Shown: positions 1-8,018, counted from the first letter of the stretch. The stretch: DNA of 64,000 nt from Candidatus Pseudobacter hemicellulosilyticus (GCA_029202545.1 CP119311.1:2914001-2978000), one strand, 5' to 3'. The notes: generated by a model not told the origin, from the sequence alone. Numbers and translations: made by a program.

Positions 1-447
1 CGCCATCAGCAGGGAACGGATGATCTGGCGGTTAACAGGCAGCTCTTTCCCTTCCCGTAGGATAGCCAGGTTGCTTTCCGTGAGCAGCTGGCGGATATGA
101 TAGCTCAGCGATGCATAATCTACCTGGAAGATATTCATGTTCCCGACGTACTGCTGCAGCTTCTGGCTTTCGGCCGCCAGTGCAGCAGGTGTAACAACCT
201 GCTCTCTGAAGCCTTCGCCAATACTCCGGTTGTACCAGCGCTTGTAGTTGTATTCCTCGCGCTGCTGCGGATCGGAAAGAACGGCATAGGCTTCCTGCAC
301 TTCGCGGAACAGCGCTTCCGACAGTGCATTGCCGTTATTGGTATCCGGATGGTATTTCAATGCCAGCCGCCGGAAAGAAGTTTTGATATCCTTTCCGCTG
401 GCGGTAGGTCTTACCTCCAGGATAGTATAGTAATCTTTGATCTCCAT
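1..447 (-). CDS. J-domain (DnaJ-like) protein, 3' end outside window
   Basis: Only the N-terminal 149 residues are visible; the frame stays open to the left edge. They begin MEIKDYYTILEV and carry a canonical J domain at about residues 4-65, with the Hsp70-stimulating tripeptide H33-P34-D35 inside KYHPDTNN and the helix IV end YAVLSDPQQREEYN. J domains recruit DnaK-type chaperones and stimulate their ATPase. No Gly/Phe-rich stretch or cysteine zinc repeats appear in the visible part, so this is more likely a class C J protein than DnaJ itself. The ATG at 447 is the natural start because the J domain begins at once. It is divergent from the deacetylase gene, with about 90 bp between them. The total length and the C-terminal role cannot be judged. 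Confidence 0.9.
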   Translation of the reverse strand, partial: MEIKDYYTILEVRPTASGKDIKTSFRRLALKYHPDTNNGNALSEALFREVQEAYAVLSDPQQREEYNYKRWYNRSIGEGFREQVVTPAALAAESQKLQQYVGNMNIFQVDYASLSYHIRQLLTESNLAILREGKELPVNRQIIRSLLMA

Positions 448-537
448 CGTATTGACTGGTTGCGAAATTACAGGTGGATCACAACAATTTGTAAATTGCG
501 GCCGTTTTATACACAGCTATTTTTATTGCCCCGCACT

Positions 538-1443
538 ATGATAACCTCTATGCCCCGATCAATGACCTGCTATGGCCTTGCGGCCGTTCTGCTGTTTGCC
601 GCCCCTTTGTTCAACAGCTGTGAAATGTCTACCGATGCCAAAGCCGCCGTAGTGGCTGTTACCAGTCCTGCAGCTGAACCCGAAGCGCCAACCTCCACAG
701 ATGCGTCCATTGACCCGGACAAGATAAAGGTGGCCGATGCGGTTACCATCCTTGCCCGCCCGGAAGTGCCGGTGCTTTGTTACCACCAGATCCGCGACTG
801 GAAGCCTACCGATTCCAAAACAGCCCGTGATTATATTGTACCGGTAGATGCGTTCAAAGCGCAGCTGAAAATGCTGGCCGATAGCGGGTATCATACCATC
901 TCGCCGGACCAGTTGTACAATTACCTCAATACAGGAGCGGCGTTGCCGGCCAGACCGGTCATGCTGACCTATGATGATACAGACCTGGACCAGTTCACCG
1001 TAGCCGCTCCGGAGATGAAAAAATATGGATTCAAAGGCGTGTACTTTGTGATGACCGTATCCCTGGGCAGGCCTCGTTATATGAGCAGGGAACAGGTGAA
1101 GCAGTTGTCGGATGAAGGGCATACCATCGGCTCCCATACCTGGGACCACCATAACGTAAAGAAGTACCAGGGGGACGACTGGGTCACCCAGATAGAAAAG
1201 CCCTCCCGCCAGCTGGAAACCATTACGGGCAAACCGGTGAAATATTTCGCCTATCCTTTTGGCCTCTGGAACCAGCCGGCTATCCCGGAGCTGCAAAAGC
1301 GCGGACTGCTGGCAGCCTTCCAGCTGTATGCGCCCCGGGACAACCAGGATCCCCTGTATACCATCCGCCGGATCATTGTTCCCGGCTCCTGGAGCCCGGC
1401 TACCCTGAACAGCCGGATGCGCAGCAGCTTCAATTTCAGGTAA
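538..1443 (+). CDS. Polysaccharide deacetylase (NodB-fold) lipoprotein
   Basis: A 301-residue lipoprotein with signal core AAVLLFAAPLFNSC and lipidated Cys28, then a low-complexity Ala/Pro/Thr linker and a NodB domain from about residue 75. The five NodB motifs can be followed: VPVLCYHQ, the first catalytic motif TYDDTD (Asp146-Asp147, in place of the common TFDDG), the metal motif SHTWDH (His200 and His204), and FAYPFG. The family hydrolyses N- or O-acetyl groups from chitin-like, peptidoglycan or exported polysaccharides with a divalent metal. With a lipid anchor it acts at the cell envelope. The ATG at 538 gives a complete signal peptide; the open frame runs further upstream but has no signal there. 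ATGs at 550 and 562 are alternatives. The exact substrate is not readable. Confidence 0.9.
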   Translation: MITSMPRSMTCYGLAAVLLFAAPLFNSCEMSTDAKAAVVAVTSPAAEPEAPTSTDASIDPDKIKVADAVTILARPEVPVLCYHQIRDWKPTDSKTARDYIVPVDAFKAQLKMLADSGYHTISPDQLYNYLNTGAALPARPVMLTYDDTDLDQFTVAAPEMKKYGFKGVYFVMTVSLGRPRYMSREQVKQLSDEGHTIGSHTWDHHNVKKYQGDDWVTQIEKPSRQLETITGKPVKYFAYPFGLWNQPAIPELQKRGLLAAFQLYAPRDNQDPLYTIRRIIVPGSWSPATLNSRMRSSFNFR

Positions 1444-1470
1444 ATAATTCCTTATCAATAATTTTACAGG

Positions 1471-1497
1471 CCCCGGGAGATCTTTCCGGGGTTTTTT
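1471..1497 (+). terminator. Intrinsic terminator after deacetylase gene
   Basis: A GC stem, CCCCGG (1471-1476) pairing with CCGGGG (1486-1491), is followed directly by six T residues, 28 bp after the deacetylase stop codon. This is a standard Rho-independent terminator. Confidence 0.8.
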
Positions 1498-1632
1498 GTT
1501 GATTTTGGGGGCGGGGAAGATGCAACGGTCATTTCCCAAATCTTGTCTTTTCCCTGCACACCGTAACAATTGGTACATTGCGGACGGTTAATTGAGCAAG
1601 AAATTCATTACCAAGGACTAAAATTTAATACA

Positions 1633-2361
1633 GTGTTAAAAAACAAGTATCGTTTCCTGGCTGGCATGAGTGTGGTTATTCTGCTGGCCTTTGGGTTAAC
1701 AGGCTGTCTGAAGAGCGGCAGCAACACCCCGGCCCAAAAGCTGACCTATATTAATTTCGTACACCTGGGCGTTACGCTGCCTTCGGTAGACCTTTATTTC
1801 AAGGATACCAGGGTATCCAGCACTGCTTTTGGCTATAACAGCGGTTCCGGTACCTATGCTACAGTAGAACCCGGCACTTTTGGCGTTAAATTCAAGAAAT
1901 ATGGTGGCGACAGCCTGGTGGCTGAAGTACCCAATGCACTCTATGATTCCCTCCTGGCATATTCCCTGGTCCTGTACAATGATGAAGAGGGGATCGGTAG
2001 GGCTGCAAAAGTCAGCGATAATTTCACCAACGTACAGACCACCAAGGCCAATTACCGCTTCTGGAACTATGGCATGGGTGTAGAGGCTGTAGACTTTTTC
2101 ATTGGTGATTCCAAGGTCTCCAGTTTCCGCAGGCTGGAAGACAACGTAGGCAATAGCAATCCCTACAATGAATTCACTTCCATAGCTTCCGGTAATTACA
2201 AGCTGACGGCTAAAGTGGCCGGGACAGATGAAGTGATTGCCACTACAACCAGTAACGTGGACATGCCTGCAGGTTCGGTATATACTTTTTACCTGAGGGG
2301 TAAGAAAGATTCTACCGGCATTTATGTGCCCACTATTGGTCTCATTAAGAATTTCAACTAA
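1633..2361 (+). CDS. DUF4397 domain lipoprotein
   Basis: A 242-residue predicted lipoprotein. A GTG start at 1633 gives a basic N-terminus (LKNKYRF), a hydrophobic core and lipobox LTGC with Cys25; the frame is open further 5' but holds no better signal. The mature part is a repeated beta-rich fold typical of DUF4397: YINFVHLGVTLPSVDLYF, then a second repeat starting near YRFWNYGMGVEAVDFFIGD, and an end SVYTFYLRG. DUF4397 proteins are common cell-surface or periplasmic lipoproteins in Bacteroidota, and their role is unknown. The gene stands alone between two terminators, so it is probably monocistronic. The start codon is the main uncertainty. Confidence 0.82.
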   Translation: MLKNKYRFLAGMSVVILLAFGLTGCLKSGSNTPAQKLTYINFVHLGVTLPSVDLYFKDTRVSSTAFGYNSGSGTYATVEPGTFGVKFKKYGGDSLVAEVPNALYDSLLAYSLVLYNDEEGIGRAAKVSDNFTNVQTTKANYRFWNYGMGVEAVDFFIGDSKVSSFRRLEDNVGNSNPYNEFTSIASGNYKLTAKVAGTDEVIATTTSNVDMPAGSVYTFYLRGKKDSTGIYVPTIGLIKNFN

Positions 2362-2417
2362 GGAATTGTTGATATCCCGAGGCGGGAGACCGGTTACGGT
2401 CACTGAGCCAGGGAAAA

Positions 2418-2454
2418 GAAAAAGGTGTACCGGTTTTCCGGTACACCTTTTTTA
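2418..2454. terminator. Bidirectional intrinsic terminator
   Basis: A perfect 13-bp inverted repeat (2421-2433 with 2438-2450, core GGTGTACCGG) closes a TTTT loop. It is flanked by A residues on the left and T residues on the right, so it can terminate both the DUF4397 gene (+) and the converging acidic-protein gene (-). Confidence 0.9.
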
Positions 2455-2520
2455 TTGGAGGTTGCGAAATGTAGGTACAGTATAAAGTATAATGGCTTGT
2501 GTTGGTGTTGTGCCATTGAA

Positions 2521-2949
2521 TCAGGAGCGTTCATCGTCTTCGTTCTCTTCGTCCACGCTATAGGGATTGTTTTCCTCATCTTCTTCCCCGATGGCCTCAT
2601 TGTCGTCATCGGCTTCACTGCCGGGTACGTCCAGGTCGTCCCCGGAAATATCTTCCCCGAAGCCTTTTTCGTTGAGCGGGTCACCGTCCTCATCAAAGCT
2701 GTCGAGCTTACCGCTGCGCCGGATCCTGGCATCGTCCTCATCGGTAGTGCCGGCGGCGTCCAGCAGGTCCAGCTCTTCATCGGAGATATCGGTTTCATCG
2801 TCAATAGGTTCCTCCTTATCGTCGTCCAGCAGGTCCCTGGCTTCCTCATCGCTTTCTTCCGGTTCCTTTCGCTGCTGGCCTCTTTTGGGATCAGTAAGGT
2901 CCTGTTCCCGGCTGTTGGCGGGACTGGCCGGTTTATTGGTCTTTTTCAT
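2521..2949 (-). CDS. Highly acidic low-complexity protein, function unknown
   Basis: A 142-residue protein with no signal peptide. Roughly 40% of residues are Asp or Glu, in runs such as SDEEARDLLDDDKEE and DDDNEAIGEEDEEN. The N-terminal 30 residues (MKKTNKPASPANSRE) are by contrast basic and polar. There is no recognisable domain, and the composition predicts intrinsic disorder. It starts 46 bp downstream of the cysteine-rich Csp-like gene on the same strand, so the two may share a transcript. The reading frame is credible: it has a clear ATG, it ends near a good terminator, and its codons are ordinary for the region. The opposite strand is also open (a Ser-rich frame), which is a composition artefact. 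I do not recognise a function. Confidence 0.7.
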   Translation of the reverse strand: MKKTNKPASPANSREQDLTDPKRGQQRKEPEESDEEARDLLDDDKEEPIDDETDISDEELDLLDAAGTTDEDDARIRRSGKLDSFDEDGDPLNEKGFGEDISGDDLDVPGSEADDDNEAIGEEDEENNPYSVDEENEDDERS

Positions 2950-2995
2950 AACGTGCTGTTTCTGTAGTCAGTAAAAAAAGTTGTGCCAGCAGTTA

Positions 2996-3340
2996 TCAGG
3001 CTACCATTTCCAGCTGGCGGCAGGCCTGGGCGCAGGCGCGGCAGGCGTCTGCACAGGCTTTACAGTGCCCCATCTGAGCATGGCGTTCGCATTCTGCGGC
3101 ACAGGCGTCACAGATCTTTGCACAGAGCTGGCCCAGCTGTTCCATATGTTCACCCTGCATGGACATTACCTTGGCCGTAGTGAAGCAGACGGCGGCGCAT
3201 TCCCGGTCCAGGGAGATGCAGCGGGTCAGCATGGGAAGCTGTTCCTCCTCAGTGAGGCAGGCGGTAGCGCAGCGTTCGCAGGCGAAGGCACAGGCCAGGC
3301 AGGCGTCGATGCATTGCTGGATACTTTTGGTGATCTTCAT
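2996..3340 (-). CDS. Four-helix-bundle cysteine-rich protein (Csp/DUF326-like)
   Basis: A 114-residue protein with 18 cysteines, mostly in CxxxC spacing along amphipathic helices (QQCIDACLACAFACERC, CAKICDACAAEC, CKACADACRACAQAC). This is the layout of the cytosolic copper-storage (Csp) and DUF326 family, where Cys residues line the core of a four-helix bundle and hold many Cu(I) ions. It has no signal peptide, so it would act in the cytosol. I chose the ATG at 3340 (MKITKSIQQC), where family members begin; an in-frame ATG at 3364 would add eight residues (MLFPEKVS). The downstream neighbour is the acidic protein. Copper storage is inferred from the family; no copper regulator or exporter lies nearby. 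Confidence 0.88.
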   Translation of the reverse strand: MKITKSIQQCIDACLACAFACERCATACLTEEEQLPMLTRCISLDRECAAVCFTTAKVMSMQGEHMEQLGQLCAKICDACAAECERHAQMGHCKACADACRACAQACRQLEMVA

Positions 3341-3652
3341 AGATACTTTTTCAGGAAAAAGCATAAAAACTGTGCCTTCAGAAGGGGGCCGGTAGCGGTT
3401 GCGCCGACCGTTAACAAACTATTAGCCGAAATATTTTTAAGGGCTGGCAACCCAAAAGCCTTTTTTGCTATCTTTGTGGAGGTTCGCAAAGTACTCCAAT
3501 CCGTTTCCCCCTCTTAATAGTCAACATTACCCGGCTGCCATACGAAAAAAGTTTCCATCGATTTTTTTTGCTATATGAAATTGTGTAACTGCTACATGAA
3601 CAGTGTACAGTATTGGAATTCTAATCGATCAACCATTAAAATCTTATGGCGT
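3341..3652. other. Intergenic region, 312 bp, with one promoter-like element
   Basis: This divergent spacer lies between the Csp-like gene (-) and the small gene at 3653 (+). It holds a Bacteroidota-type -7 motif TATCTTTG at 3469-3476 (+) and otherwise AT-rich sequence without a convincing reading frame. I see no RNA gene or riboswitch fold in it. Confidence 0.5.
3469..3476 (+). promoter_or_regulatory. Candidate -7 promoter element (TAnnTTTG)
   Basis: TATCTTTG matches the Bacteroidota primary sigma -7 consensus TAnnTTTG exactly. No clear TTTG appears at the expected -33 distance. It would leave an untranslated leader of about 170 nt before the small gene at 3653. Confidence 0.4.
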
Positions 3653-3856
3653 ATGAAAAAGAACGTAAAAAGGCAGACTGCCGCTGAAGAAGTCCGTAAT
3701 CGCGAGCAGGTGACCAACACCCCCACACCGGTTTTCATGAGTGCCCCCGAAGCAAAGGGCCCACCTACAGAAGAGTTTGTAGCTAATTTGAATGCTATGG
3801 GGCGTGAGTATCCTTTCTGTGTGTTGTTCAGGCAGAATAACCTGTCTATTTTGTAG
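3653..3856 (+). CDS. Small protein of unknown function (67 aa)
   Basis: A 67-residue frame starting MKKNVKRQTAAEEV and ending FRQNNLSIL. It is basic at the N-terminus and has a Pro/Thr-rich middle (NTPTPVFMSAPEAKGPP). It has no signal peptide, membrane helix or known domain. Support comes from context: a promoter-like TATCTTTG upstream, and a clean intrinsic terminator 55 bp after the stop that serves nothing else on this strand. The frame is open to an earlier ATG at 3575, but the added residues look non-coding. It could be a short regulatory or secreted peptide precursor, but nothing shows that. The coding call is moderately sure and the function is unknown. Confidence 0.5.
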   Translation: MKKNVKRQTAAEEVRNREQVTNTPTPVFMSAPEAKGPPTEEFVANLNAMGREYPFCVLFRQNNLSIL

Positions 3857-3910
3857 AAGAGAGAAAAGAGGGAGACGAGCTGTAAGATTCAGTTTGATCG
3901 AAAATAGTTG

Positions 3911-3937
3911 ATCCGCCGGAAGGCGGATTTTTTTTGT
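3911..3937 (+). terminator. Intrinsic terminator
   Basis: A 7-bp stem ATCCGCC/GGCGGAT (3911-3917 with 3922-3928) with a GGAA loop and a run of eight or more T residues. It terminates the small gene on the plus strand. There is no T run for the minus strand. Confidence 0.85.
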
Positions 3938-3954
3938 GGTAAAGGCTTGGTATA

Positions 3955-4152
3955 CTAATAAGATATTATTTTTCTAAAGTCCTCTCCGATAGCTTCCCAG
4001 TCACTTCTTATAGCCTCAAGGTCTGCCTGGGCAGGGTCTTTTGGAAGATCAATAGAAAGAGAGTTTCCCGACAGGTCAAAGATACTGCCTATACACCGTA
4101 ACATAGAGGGCATTGAAAGCCAGCCAAGGTGTAGTTTTTTTTCTTTGCACAT
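3955..4152 (-). CDS. Small protein of unknown function (65 aa), third gene of AT-rich trio
   Basis: A 65-residue frame starting MCKEKKLHLGWLSMPSM and ending EDFRKIISY; an in-frame ATG 30 nt upstream (4182) is less likely. The second half (SIDLPKDPAQADLEAIRSDW) predicts an acidic helix. It has no signal peptide or known domain. It lies 48 bp downstream of the 55-residue gene and in the same direction, and it shares the low GC of that gene and the DUF6934-like gene, so I treat the three as one transcription unit. The function is unknown. Confidence 0.5.
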   Translation of the reverse strand: MCKEKKLHLGWLSMPSMLRCIGSIFDLSGNSLSIDLPKDPAQADLEAIRSDWEAIGEDFRKIISY

Positions 4153-4200
4153 AACAAGCGTTTTAAAATGTTTGTGAAACAAAGGACTGGCTTTGCAGGC

Positions 4201-4368
4201 TCATTTAACAATAAGGCGAGGAAGCTTTATGCCTTTCAGTAGTTTGTTACCAAAAGCTACCTTATCGGGTGATACGTTGACGTGGTCATATTTATCCAAC
4301 TCCTTTTTATATCGAAAACCTTTTTCGATGAGGAATTGAAATAGTGTCTGTTTTTTTACATCTTTCAT
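4201..4368 (-). CDS. Small basic protein (55 aa), second gene of AT-rich trio
   Basis: This is a short frame of 55 residues that begins MKDVKKQTLFQFLIEKG and ends GIKLPRLIVK, with a TGA stop at 4201-4203. It is lysine-rich and net basic, with an N-terminal amphipathic helix. The ATG at 4368 follows the upstream DUF6934-like stop by only 17 bp, which fits translation in one operon. The size, charge and position beside a conserved larger partner resemble small regulatory or antitoxin-like proteins, but no DNA-binding motif is visible, so that is only an idea. Coding potential is supported by operon spacing and absence of internal stops. Confidence 0.55.
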   Translation of the reverse strand: MKDVKKQTLFQFLIEKGFRYKKELDKYDHVNVSPDKVAFGNKLLKGIKLPRLIVK

Positions 4369-4385
4369 ATAGTCAAATTTAGTTT

Positions 4386-4832
4386 TTATTTACGATGAAT
4401 CAAAAAGGATATATAGGATACCTGTAGCCGAAAAACTTCCAGCTTCCCTTCTTCTGTAAATCCCCTGATCATATATTTTCTTGAAAGCTCGGCATAATTT
4501 AAGGATATAGCCATTCGATAAAGCCTGGTTCGGGCTGGGGTACTTCCGTTAAAGAACAGGATCAGCTCAGGCCTGCGTTCCGTGATCTGATCAATGATAT
4601 AGACAATGGTTGCCAGTATTTTGTTCCTGTCTCTATTGTCGTTCGTAGATAGGTCGTCAAGTGACCCGTCTTCCAATAGGTTCCCAAAGGAAAGAAGAAA
4701 GACATTTTCACTTTCCATAGGATAAAGGTGTACAGATTTTTGAATTTTTCCTTTAGGTCCCACACTTTCAAAATCATAAGTATTGGCTTCCTGTGAAAAG
4801 TTGATCAACTGGTATCTTTCATATGCTGACAT
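4386..4832 (-). CDS. DUF6934-like protein, first gene of AT-rich trio
   Basis: A 148-residue protein, or 158 if the ATG at 4862 is used. From memory it matches the DUF6934 family of Bacteroidota: an early YDFESVGPKGKIQKSV segment, LLSFGNLLEDGSLDD, then the hallmark block RNKILATIVYIIDQIT followed by GSTPARTRLYRMAI. It is cytosolic, with no signal or membrane segment. The family function is unknown. The later ATG (4832) aligns best with where the family begins; the earlier one has a T-rich promoter-like stretch just upstream. The DNA is clearly more AT-rich than gcvP next door, which suggests a separate origin. It is followed by two small co-directional genes. Confidence 0.75.
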   Translation of the reverse strand: MSAYERYQLINFSQEANTYDFESVGPKGKIQKSVHLYPMESENVFLLSFGNLLEDGSLDDLSTNDNRDRNKILATIVYIIDQITERRPELILFFNGSTPARTRLYRMAISLNYAELSRKYMIRGFTEEGKLEVFRLQVSYISFLIHRK

Positions 4833-4899
4833 GTGCGAATGTACGTATATGTTACCTAACATAGATGTTTATTCGCAAAAAAATTGACCCCGCTCAACA

Positions 4900-4923
4900 A
4901 AAAAGCCCCGCTGTTGCGGGGCT
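4900..4923 (-). terminator. Intrinsic terminator of gcvP
   Basis: The stem AGCCCCGC/GCGGGGCT (4904-4911 with 4916-4923) has a four-base loop. Read on the minus strand it is followed by a T run (4899-4903 complement), 38 bp after the gcvP stop. Confidence 0.85.
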
Positions 4924-4960
4924 CTCCTAAAACTATGGGTTTGGCTTTTCGATGTGCTGC

Positions 4961-7852
4961 TTAATTAGCCTCGGCTTCTGCATAAGCGGAAACGGGCTCG
5001 CAGGTACAGATCAGGTTACGGTCGCCATGGGTGTTGTTAACACGGGCGATGCTGGGCCAGAACTTGTTCTCCCGGATATAGGCCAGCGGGAAAGCGGCCT
5101 GTTCGCGGGTATAACTATGTTCCCAGTTGCTGGAGCAGATCACAAACTGTGTATGTGGTGCGTTCTTCAGCGGATTATCTTTTTTATCGGCCTTGCCTTC
5201 TTCAATGGCGCGGATCTCTTCGCGGATGGCCAGCATGGCATCGCAGAAGCGGTCCAGCTCCGCTTTGTCCTCGCTTTCTGTGGGCTCAATCATAATAGTG
5301 CCCGGTACGGGGAAGCTGAGGGTAGGGGCGTGGAAGCCATAATCCATCAGGCGTTTGGCAATGTCTTCTGCTTCAATCTCGGCGCTCTTTTTGAAGGGGC
5401 GGAGGTCAATGATGAATTCATGTGCGCAGGTGCCGTTGCTGCCCAGGTACAGGATATCAAACTGCTCCTGCAGGCGGGACCGCATATAGTTGGCATTGAG
5501 GATGGCGTATTCAGTGGCTTTTCTCAGTCCTTCATGACCCAGCATGCGGATATAGGCATAGCTGATCAGCAGGATGGAGGCGGAGCCGTAGGGAGCAGCA
5601 CTGACGGCGGTTTCCTGCGTGCTCTTGGCACCTAAGGATACGTGGCCGGGCAGGTGCTGCGCCAGGTGTTGCTTCACGCAGATGGGGCCCATGCCGGGAC
5701 CGCCGCCGCCGTGGGGGATAGCGAAGGTCTTGTGCAGGTTGAGGTGACATACATCAGCGCCGATCAGGCCGGGAGCGGTAAGTCCTACCTGGGCGTTCAT
5801 ATTGGCGCCATCCATATATACCTGTCCACCGTGCTGGTGAATGATGTCGGTGATCTCTTTAACGGTTTCCTCATACACACCGTAGGTGCTGGGGTAGGTG
5901 ATCATGATACCGGCCAGTTCATTGCTGTACTGGGTGGCTTTGGCTTTCAGGTCGGCCACATCAATGTACCCGTTCTCCAGGGCTTTTACCACTACTACTT
6001 TCATACCGGCCATAACGGCGCTGGCAGGGTTGGTGCCATGGGCGCTGATGGGGATCAGCATGACCTTGCGGTGGCCTTCGTTGCGACTTTCATGATATGC
6101 CCTGATCACCAGGAGACCGGCGTATTCACCCTGGGCGCCGCTATTGGGCTGCAGGCTGCAGGCGTCAAAAGCGGTGATTTGGCAGAGGTAATCGCTCAGC
6201 TCATCCACTACCTGCTGGTAACCGCCGGTCTGATCAGCGGGGGCAAAAGGATGGATCTTGCTCCAGTGCGACCAGCTCAGGGGGATCATCTCACTGGCGG
6301 CATTGAGCTTCATGGTGCAGCTGCCGAGGGAGATCATGGAAGTATTGAGGGAAAGGTCTTTATTTTCCAGGCGTTTCAGGTAGCGCATCATCTGCGTCTC
6401 GCTGTGATGCGTGTTGAATACCGGATGGGTCAGGAAGGGCGATGTCCGGGTGAGACTGGCGGGCAGGTGATAGAGGCCAGCCTCTTCGTCGATGCTGAAA
6501 CCGGCAACGCTGTGCTCATTGGGCTGGTCCAGCAGGAGCAGGATATCCAGTACTTCAGAGAGGGTGCTGGTCTCATCCAGGGCAATGCCTACCAGGTTGT
6601 TCTCGTAATAACGGAAATTAATACCTGCCGCTTCGGCTTTCTGGCGGATCTCAGCTACGTTGGGCGCTTTGAACACTACGGTATCGAAGACGGTCTCTGC
6701 TACCAGGTCGTACCCTTCTGCTTCCAGCTCTTCAGCCATGGCGTTGGCCAGGACGGTTACGCGTTTGGCAATATTTTTCAGTCCGTCCGGTCCGTGGAAC
6801 ACGGCGTACATGGCGGCCATATTGGCCAGCAGGGCCTGGGCGGTACAGATATTGGAAGTGGCTTTCTCGCGTTTGATATGCTGTTCCCTGGTCTGGAGGG
6901 CCATACGCAGAGCTTTATTGCCCTGGGCGTCAATGCTGACGCCGATGATCCGGCCGGGGATGCTGCGTTTGAAATCATCTTTCACGGCAAAGAAAGCAGC
7001 ATGGGGGCCACCAAAGCCGAGGGGAACGCCAAAGCGCTGGGCGGAGCCGCAGGCGGCGTCAGCACCTAACTCGCCGGGTGGGGTGAGCAGGGTGAGGGCC
7101 AGCAGGTCCGTGGTCATCACTACATAGGCGTCCACCTGGTGTACTGCCTGGATGAAATCCCGGTAGTCCTCTACAGAACCTTTGTCGTTGGGGTATTGTA
7201 CCAGCGCCCCGAAGTACTGGTTATCGAGCTGGGCCTGGCGGTAATCGCCAAACACGATCTCGATGCCTACCGGGCGGGCCCTGGTGAGCAGTACGTCCTT
7301 TGTCTGGGGGAAGGTATCATTGTCCACAAAGAATTTAGGACGGGTGATATGTTCGTGGTCTTTGTTGAGGGCGTTGAAGAACATGGTCATTGCTTCTGCG
7401 GCGGCAGTAGCCTCATCCAGCAGGGAGGCGTTGGCAATGGGCAGACCGGTCAGGTCAGCCACCATGGTCTGGTAGTTCAGCAGGCTTTCGAGGCGGCCCT
7501 GGGAGATCTCCGCCTGGTAGGGCGTATACTGGGTGTACCAGCCTGGGTTCTCGAAAACATTGCGCAGGATCACGCTGGGCGTAATGGTATCATAGTACCC
7601 CTGGCCAATATAGTTCCTGCTGACGCTGTTCCGGAGGGAAATATCCTTGATCAGCTGCAGGTATTCATGCTCGCTGATAGCGCCGGGGACGGCGAGGGAA
7701 TGACCCATGCGGATAGCGGAGGGCACGGTTTTGTTCACCAGGTTGTCCAGTCCCGGTTCACCAATGGTCTGCAACATCTGCCGGGTCTCGGTTTCATTGG
7801 GTCCGATATGACGGCCGATAAATTCGGAGTTTTGCTGTTCGAACAAATTCAT
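4961..7852 (-). CDS. gcvP: Glycine dehydrogenase (decarboxylating), glycine cleavage P protein
   Basis: A full-length 963-residue single-chain P protein. It decarboxylates glycine with pyridoxal phosphate and passes the aminomethyl group to the lipoyl arm of GcvH. Conserved landmarks are the N-terminal FIGRHIGPNE, YIGQGYYDT, the glycine-rich SLGSCTMKLN, and the PLP-lysine motif HLNLHKTFAIPHGGGGPGMG with Lys708. The length equals that of E. coli-type GcvP, so this organism has the fused form and not the split GcvPA/GcvPB form. No gcvT or gcvH lies beside it, so the system is scattered. No glycine riboswitch is evident in the 166 bp upstream; a TAnnTTTG promoter element is. A terminator follows. 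Confidence 0.98.
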   Translation of the reverse strand: MNLFEQQNSEFIGRHIGPNETETRQMLQTIGEPGLDNLVNKTVPSAIRMGHSLAVPGAISEHEYLQLIKDISLRNSVSRNYIGQGYYDTITPSVILRNVFENPGWYTQYTPYQAEISQGRLESLLNYQTMVADLTGLPIANASLLDEATAAAEAMTMFFNALNKDHEHITRPKFFVDNDTFPQTKDVLLTRARPVGIEIVFGDYRQAQLDNQYFGALVQYPNDKGSVEDYRDFIQAVHQVDAYVVMTTDLLALTLLTPPGELGADAACGSAQRFGVPLGFGGPHAAFFAVKDDFKRSIPGRIIGVSIDAQGNKALRMALQTREQHIKREKATSNICTAQALLANMAAMYAVFHGPDGLKNIAKRVTVLANAMAEELEAEGYDLVAETVFDTVVFKAPNVAEIRQKAEAAGINFRYYENNLVGIALDETSTLSEVLDILLLLDQPNEHSVAGFSIDEEAGLYHLPASLTRTSPFLTHPVFNTHHSETQMMRYLKRLENKDLSLNTSMISLGSCTMKLNAASEMIPLSWSHWSKIHPFAPADQTGGYQQVVDELSDYLCQITAFDACSLQPNSGAQGEYAGLLVIRAYHESRNEGHRKVMLIPISAHGTNPASAVMAGMKVVVVKALENGYIDVADLKAKATQYSNELAGIMITYPSTYGVYEETVKEITDIIHQHGGQVYMDGANMNAQVGLTAPGLIGADVCHLNLHKTFAIPHGGGGPGMGPICVKQHLAQHLPGHVSLGAKSTQETAVSAAPYGSASILLISYAYIRMLGHEGLRKATEYAILNANYMRSRLQEQFDILYLGSNGTCAHEFIIDLRPFKKSAEIEAEDIAKRLMDYGFHAPTLSFPVPGTIMIEPTESEDKAELDRFCDAMLAIREEIRAIEEGKADKKDNPLKNAPHTQFVICSSNWEHSYTREQAAFPLAYIRENKFWPSIARVNNTHGDRNLICTCEPVSAYAEAEAN

Positions 7853-7898
7853 ATTGTGGATTACTGTTTTCTAAATGCTGAGGATTTGAAAAGCCCCG

Positions 7899-7906
7899 CA
7901 AAGTTA
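7899..7906 (-). promoter_or_regulatory. Candidate -7 promoter element of gcvP
   Basis: On the minus strand this reads TAACTTTG, an exact TAnnTTTG match, about 47 nt upstream of the gcvP ATG. The -33 box is weak. Confidence 0.45.
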
Positions 7907-8018
7907 GGATGATTCAGCCATACTAACAGGTGTTTGCAGAAAGGGTGGATTGTATGGGGAAAACACTTGTAAAACAGCCAATTATTGCTTATTTTCAGCT
8001 TCTTCCAACCTTTTACCT

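Noticed and set aside
2567..2974. A Ser-rich 135-codon frame opposite the acidic protein gene.
   Set aside because: It is the mirror of GAT/GAA-rich codons on the other strand and has no start context or homology I recognise.
5642..7069. A 475-codon plus-strand frame inside gcvP.
   Set aside because: It is an antisense shadow of a highly conserved enzyme gene; gcvP is intact over the whole stretch.
4961..8018. A possible glycine riboswitch before gcvP.
   Set aside because: The 166-bp upstream region has a promoter-like element but no paired aptamer-like conserved stems.
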